A stretch of 27,587 nucleotides of DNA, from the NCBI GenBank assembly GCA_052031065.1, contig JBPEXY010000101.1, positions 1 to 27,587 of the forward strand, given 5' to 3'. Positions 23,610 to 27,587 of this stretch are shown here, in pieces (position 1 is the stretch's first letter; each line of letters opens with the position of its first letter). Origin of the DNA: JBPEXY01 sp052031065 (GTDB lineage Bacteria > Pseudomonadota > Gammaproteobacteria > Immundisolibacterales > Immundisolibacteraceae). A model generated the notes under the pieces. The model made no database searches, had not been told where the DNA came from, and saw only the letters and a program-made list of their open reading frames with translations. A program made the translations under genes and the position numbers.

Positions 23610-25247
23610 TCAGTTGATCGACAGTGCGGTATCGGTCTGTGGTAAATACTGGCGGTAGCGGTCGAAGGGAGGAGTGTCCATGCCGCCGTTCCCGGTCACC
23701 ACCGGACGTAAAAAAATCACCAGCTCAGTTTTACTCGACACGTCATTGCGGTAGCTAAATGCATCGCCCACATAAGGTAATCGTGACAGCAGCGGGACGC
23801 CCTCAGTGCGATTATCGATAGTGTCCTGCATCAGGCCCCCCAGCATCACTGTCTGGCCGCTGTTGACTTTGAGCACAGTTTCTATCTCACGTACCTGGAC
23901 TTCAGGGACACGGCTGATCAGGGTGGGTTCGCCGTCTACCCCTCTGATGAAAGGGTCGTCGAATTGAACAAAACCGATAATGCGTGAGATAGTCGGGCGA
24001 ACATTAAGGGTGACTTCGGAGTTCTCGCTGATGTAAGGGGTGACCGCCATCACCAGCCCTACCGGCACGGTGTTAACGGTGGTTTCGACCGTCACCTCTT
24101 CATCGCCATCTTCTTCCTCTTCCCGTTCCACCTCGAAGGTAAAATAGACCCTCTCATCCACGACCTTGAGCAGTGCTGTTTGATTATTCAGAGCCATCAG
24201 TTTGGGGCTGGACAGGACTTTGACATCGCCGAAGGTCTGCAGCGCTCGTATGACGACATTGATATCGCCGAGTGGCGATGTGGTGTTGGTATAAGTGAGC
24301 GCGGTGAACGGAATATCGCTGAGATTGGTGCCGATGTTGTCGGAGACGAACCCCCAGCCGCGGTTGCCAAGAACCGACCAATCGACACCGGCTTGATAAT
24401 CACGGCTTAAATTGACCTCGGCGATGGTCGCCTCGATCAGCACCTGTCGGTGGGTTGAACTAATCAGGTCGTTAAGGTAATCACCAACGAGCCGGTGTTG
24501 AGCTTCGGTCGCATTCACGGTCAGTAGACTGGCGACCCTGTTGGGGATGACATCGGCATTGGATTGATTTTCGTCGCTGCTGTTGGTGTCCGCAATCATG
24601 GCAGAAATGTTTGCCACCAGCTGATCCCAGAAGTTGTTGTTTGCCTGGCTGGTCAGTTCGGTCTGCGAATTATTGTTGCCGCCGCTCGACCCGGCGGCCA
24701 GGTCGCTTGATCCGGAAGTGGCAATCTGTGTCGACACCGCTATCCGGTTGCTAACCGCTCGATCCATGTTGATATAGTCGATGCGATAGGTATGTCGGTA
24801 AGGGAGATCTGCTTCTACGATCAGGCTGTTGTGGTGCTGGCGAAACCTTAGTCCGGCCTGCGCAGCAATTCTATCTAAGAGCAGATCGAGAGGTTGGTCG
24901 ATTGCATTCATCGTCAGCGAGCCAGAAACAGTGGTGCGGATATCGACGTTTAAACCTGCGTCACGGGCGAGTGCAAAGATCACCTCATCGACCGGGACAT
25001 CGTCGACCACCAGGGTGAAATAGTCGCCCGGCGCAGCCGCCGTTGGCGGGAGCGCTGGCAGGTTGGTGATCGGCGCAGGAATGGAGTTGTCACTGGTTCC
25101 GTTGGTGGCTGTTGCTGATCCTGTTTCGCCTGTCCGGGATTCTGTGGTTAGATGGGTGGAAGCAGTGGGGAGCGGTGAGTGTTGGCAGCCTGCAAGTAAT
25201 AAAGCGACTATTGAAAAAGAGAACAGCATTCGTTGAAAGTCAGTCAT
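23610..25247 (-). CDS. mshL: MshL, outer-membrane secretin of the MSHA-type pilus
   Basis: This 545-residue lipoprotein has the acylated Cys at position 21 in LLLAGCQ; Gln at +2 is compatible with outer-membrane sorting. An N-terminal secretin short domain (VDDVPVDEVIFALARDAGLN) leads to the C-terminal secretin domain with VKVLSSPKLMALNNQTALLKV, GLVMAVTPYISENSEVTLNV, VNSGQTVMLGGLMQDTIDNR and PYVGDAFSYRNDVSSKTELV. A Ser/Gly/Asn-rich stretch lies in the middle (GSSDLAAGSSGGNNNSQ). Secretins form the outer-membrane ring through which the pilus exits. The ATG at 25245-25247 is chosen because it gives a compact lipoprotein signal; an in-frame ATG at 25280 would add eleven polar residues. No strong ribosome binding site is evident at either. 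Confidence 0.93.
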   Translation of the reverse strand: MTDFQRMLFSFSIVALLLAGCQHSPLPTASTHLTTESRTGETGSATATNGTSDNSIPAPITNLPALPPTAAAPGDYFTLVVDDVPVDEVIFALARDAGLNVDIRTTVSGSLTMNAIDQPLDLLLDRIAAQAGLRFRQHHNSLIVEADLPYRHTYRIDYINMDRAVSNRIAVSTQIATSGSSDLAAGSSGGNNNSQTELTSQANNNFWDQLVANISAMIADTNSSDENQSNADVIPNRVASLLTVNATEAQHRLVGDYLNDLISSTHRQVLIEATIAEVNLSRDYQAGVDWSVLGNRGWGFVSDNIGTNLSDIPFTALTYTNTTSPLGDINVVIRALQTFGDVKVLSSPKLMALNNQTALLKVVDERVYFTFEVEREEEEDGDEEVTVETTVNTVPVGLVMAVTPYISENSEVTLNVRPTISRIIGFVQFDDPFIRGVDGEPTLISRVPEVQVREIETVLKVNSGQTVMLGGLMQDTIDNRTEGVPLLSRLPYVGDAFSYRNDVSSKTELVIFLRPVVTGNGGMDTPPFDRYRQYLPQTDTALSIN

Positions 25248-25543
25248 AGCGGTGGGTTCTTCGACTGTTAACTGTGTCATTTAAGGATTCTATTGAGTGT
25301 GGATGTTGAGTGTACATGGCATGAAAGTTAGTTAGATAGCTCGAAATACTTTCTGCCGGCCGGATGCCCCACGGGTAGATTAGTCCCGAGAGGGTCCGGG
25401 TAGTGCCGACGCAACAAGTCGATGGTCGAGTAGCAGGGCGCTAAAATCTAGTTGGTGGGAAACCCGTAGCGGTTTTCCGGAATCGTGGTGCTGCCGCTTG
25501 TGGCTCTATGAGTACTCGTGTTCACGCTTTAGTCTCAGCCTGG
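25248..25543. other. mshM-mshL intergenic gap
   Basis: This is the only sizeable gap inside the pilus cluster, 296 bases. I found no confident promoter or terminator. On the minus strand an open frame from a GTG at 25525 is broken by one amber codon (25448-25450) and continues in frame to TAA at 25328-25330. An imperfect inverted repeat of nine bases with a 3-base loop lies at 25458-25478. It may hold a promoter for mshL onward. Confidence 0.5.
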
Positions 25544-26620
25544 TTAGCGTCTGAATAATTGGTTTAGCAGACGCTGGGTCTGGCGCCCCCCCCGCAACAG
25601 CAGCGATTGGGCGACATTGACGGCGACTGCAACTGCTTTGCCGGCTTCAGCAATCAAGAACTTCGTGACCTCAGTCCAATTGAGCGCTGCTGAATGGACG
25701 GCAGTATTGCGTGGCTGAGCAGTTGTGGGGGCGGTGAAATTGCCAACCGATGCTGGTGCTGTTTCCGGGTTGGGGATCAGCACAGGGGCTGACTCTTTGG
25801 GGTTGGCGTCGGTCGCAGTGATCGGGTGTTCTGCCAACGCTCGCGACAAATGCGCTTCGGTGAGTACGCGTGCTCCATCAACGTAGGCGGCGAGGAGCAT
25901 TTTATCTGCCAGTATGTTTAAGGGTCTTAAGCGGCCAGCGGATACTGTGTGCAGGCAACCTGAAAGAGGCGGCGGGAACAGTGGCTGGCCCCGGTAGCCA
26001 GCGATTTCCAGCCTGTGTTGCAGGTATTCGGCCGTCTCATCGACCCGCATGGATCTAAGCTGGAAGTTCTGAGTGATTCTGTCCCGAAATTGTCTGAGGT
26101 GGTGCTGTTGTAGCGTAATGTCCAGTTCCGGTTGTGCAAACAGGACCATTTTCAGTAACTTGTTTTGTGCGGTTTCCAGATTGGTCAGCAAACGCAACTC
26201 TTCCAGGGTGTTTTCTGGCGTCGCCTGAGCTTCTTCTACCAGCAGGATAACCTGTTTCCCCCGTTGGTTTTCGGTGAGCAGTTGAGCCTGCAGGCGTTGT
26301 ATGGGTGGCGATGTATTGGCGGTGTCAGTTGCTATCCCAAGGTCTCCGAGCAACGTGTTTACCAGGGCGTCGCCGTGGAGATTGGGGTTGGCAAGAAAAA
26401 GGGCGGTACAGTTTGTCGGCAGCTGCTGTGCCAACATTCGACAAAGCAGGCTCTTCCCGCTGCCAATTTCTCCAGTTACTTTGACGATTCCGTCACTGTG
26501 GCGGGCGCTGTATATGAGCCCTTTAAGTATCGATTCCCGGTCTCCACCGGGGTAAAAAAAGTCGGCATCCGGGGTGATCTGGAAAGGCAGGCGTGCTAAC
26601 CCAAAATGCTCGAGATACAT
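25544..26620 (-). CDS. mshM: MshM, ExeA/GspA-like AAA ATPase
   Basis: This 358-residue protein begins MYLEHFGLARLPFQITPDAD, the strongly conserved start of the MshM/ExeA family. It carries Walker A GEIGSGKS at 50-57 and a Walker B-like ILLVEEAQ around 124-131, followed by the AAA region through LNILADKMLLAAYVDG. The C-terminal part (about 280-358) is low-complexity with an Ala/Val-rich segment (AGKAVAVAVNVAQSLLLRG) and no peptidoglycan-binding domain such as ExeA has. ExeA-type ATPases help secretin placement through the cell wall; for MshM this is inference. It begins 13 bases after the stop of the sigma-54 regulator gene. Confidence 0.92.
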   Translation of the reverse strand: MYLEHFGLARLPFQITPDADFFYPGGDRESILKGLIYSARHSDGIVKVTGEIGSGKSLLCRMLAQQLPTNCTALFLANPNLHGDALVNTLLGDLGIATDTANTSPPIQRLQAQLLTENQRGKQVILLVEEAQATPENTLEELRLLTNLETAQNKLLKMVLFAQPELDITLQQHHLRQFRDRITQNFQLRSMRVDETAEYLQHRLEIAGYRGQPLFPPPLSGCLHTVSAGRLRPLNILADKMLLAAYVDGARVLTEAHLSRALAEHPITATDANPKESAPVLIPNPETAPASVGNFTAPTTAQPRNTAVHSAALNWTEVTKFLIAEAGKAVAVAVNVAQSLLLRGGRQTQRLLNQLFRR

Positions 26621-26633
26621 CGGCTGGTTGTGG

Positions 26634-27587
26634 TTAATCCGGATTTGGCTGCAGTTCGGGGTATTTCTGCATTCGACTATAGAGGGTGGTGCGATTGACC
26701 CCCAGCATCCGCGAAGCTTTGCTCAGATTTCCTCCTGCTTCTTTCAGGGCAGCGGTGATAAACAACTTCTCCCAATAACGGAGTGCGTCATCCAGTTTGA
26801 AATCAGATGATTGTTTTAATTGGTTATAGGCAGCGAGGGCGTTGGGGTCGATATCAGAAGGCGTGGTTGTCGCCGGTTGTGGAGTCGAGTCGGCTGTAGT
26901 GACTTGTGACGGAGGCGTGGTCGACGTCCAGTTACCATTGGGGGTAACCGAAAGTTCCTGTTCGATATCAAATTCGTGAGTCAGGTCTTCGAGGGTCGCA
27001 AAACCACCGCGCAGCCTCATTGCCAAACGGACAACAATGTTTTTTAGCTCTCTGACATTTCCGGGGAAGGTGTAGGCCCGCCATGCCTTGAGCGCCTCCG
27101 GACGTAATTCAAAAGAGGGGACATTTAACTGGCTGCTGTAAAAACGGTTGAAATGATCCAGCATCAGTAAGCGATCGTCGCCGCGCTCTGCCACCGGTGG
27201 AACCTGAATGCGGAATACACTGAGTCGGTGGTAGAGATCTTCCCGAAATCCACCATTCGCTACCTCGGTTCTCAGATCGCGATTGGTCAGCGCAATAATT
27301 CTTGCCGACGAACGGCGGACCTGGGTCTCGCCAATGCGGTAAAACTCTCCGTTTTCCAGTACGCGCAGGAGCTTGGCCTGTAGTTCGAGGGGCAGTTCGC
27401 CCACTTCGTCGAGGCAGAGGGTGCCCTTCTCTGCCTCTTCAAAAAAACCTGCCCGCGCAGCGTTGGCACCGGTAAAGGCCCCCTTGGCGTGACCAAACAG
27501 CTGTGCCTCAATGAGCTGACTCGACATTGCCGCACAGTTGATGACCAGGTAAGGCTGGCCTGCCCGCGAGGTGTCCTCATGCAGTGC
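26634..27587 (-). CDS. Sigma-54-dependent transcriptional activator, Fis-type HTH (partial, N-terminus beyond right edge)
   Basis: The frame is open to the right edge, so the start and the Walker A box lie outside. Visible parts of the AAA+ activator domain include INCAAMSSQLIEAQLFGH, the GAFTGA loop that contacts sigma-54, and Walker B GTLCLDEVGELP. The arginine-finger region follows with FREDLYHRLSVFRI, then FPGNVRELKN. The C-terminus has a Fis-type helix-turn-helix (GGNLSKASRMLGVNRTTLYSRM). The linker between the two domains (about 60 residues) is Thr/Pro/Ser-rich. The type of the N-terminal sensory domain is unknown. It lies immediately upstream of mshM in the same direction, so it may control the pilus cluster, although no consensus -24/-12 promoter was found in the gaps I examined. 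Confidence 0.93.
   Translation of the reverse strand, partial: ALHEDTSRAGQPYLVINCAAMSSQLIEAQLFGHAKGAFTGANAARAGFFEEAEKGTLCLDEVGELPLELQAKLLRVLENGEFYRIGETQVRRSSARIIALTNRDLRTEVANGGFREDLYHRLSVFRIQVPPVAERGDDRLLMLDHFNRFYSSQLNVPSFELRPEALKAWRAYTFPGNVRELKNIVVRLAMRLRGGFATLEDLTHEFDIEQELSVTPNGNWTSTTPPSQVTTADSTPQPATTTPSDIDPNALAAYNQLKQSSDFKLDDALRYWEKLFITAALKEAGGNLSKASRMLGVNRTTLYSRMQKYPELQPNPD

Noticed and set aside
25281..25543. c-di-GMP riboswitch in the mshL upstream gap
   Set aside because: Considered because of the pilus context. Neither strand shows the GEMM core pattern; only a short imperfect inverted repeat is present.

Overview
The window looks like chromosomal DNA of a gammaproteobacterium. The main reason is the block tRNA-Leu(UAG)-tig-clpP-clpX-lon-hupB-tRNA-Val-tRNA-Asp-ppiD-fabI, all but fabI on the minus strand, which is the order I recall from Pseudomonas and related genera. 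A peptide-type ABC transporter next to fabI also fits that neighbourhood. Genus cannot be read from this sequence. No insertion sequence, phage gene, integrase or CRISPR array was seen.

Layout, left to right. (1) 1-3987, minus: a peptide/oligopeptide-type ABC transporter. It has a solute-binding lipoprotein, an OppB/DppB-like permease and a partial OppC/DppC-like permease that runs off the left edge, each junction being a 4-base ATGA overlap. The ATPases must lie outside. (2) 4087-4857, plus: fabI, the only plus-strand gene. (3) 4902-13869, minus: ppiD, a strong terminator, tRNA-Asp, tRNA-Val, hupB, lon, clpX, clpP, tig and tRNA-Leu. This is a protein quality-control block: trigger factor at the ribosome, ClpXP and Lon proteolysis, and PpiD folding at the periplasmic face of the inner membrane. 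(4) 13990-27587, minus: a mannose-sensitive-haemagglutinin-like (MSHA) type IV pilus cluster in the transcription order sigma-54 regulator (partial), mshM, mshL, mshN, mshE, mshG, mshI-like, mshJ-like, mshK-like, a large PilX/GspK-like pseudopilin, and a prepilin.

How the pilus genes fit together: MshE (assembly ATPase) and MshG (inner-membrane platform) drive polymerisation. MshI/MshJ-like proteins form the inner-membrane alignment complex. MshN and MshM are accessory components and MshL is the outer-membrane secretin. The two genes at the promoter-distal end encode the candidate fibre or tip subunits. No prepilin peptidase is present in the window.

The most unusual material is in the pilus block. 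The prepilin and the 484-residue pseudopilin appear to share a Cys-Pro-Asp / Pro-Trp / Leu-Gly domain, and the larger protein may carry it twice. The MshE N-terminal c-di-GMP motifs have lost key residues. Elsewhere, the solute-binding protein seems anchored to the membrane at both ends, the OppC-like permease has a large N-terminal extension, trigger factor carries a His-rich segment in its C-terminal arm, and hupB runs into a tRNA gene after only 12 bases. Several genes use GTG or TTG starts (lon, hupB, tig, probably the solute-binding protein).
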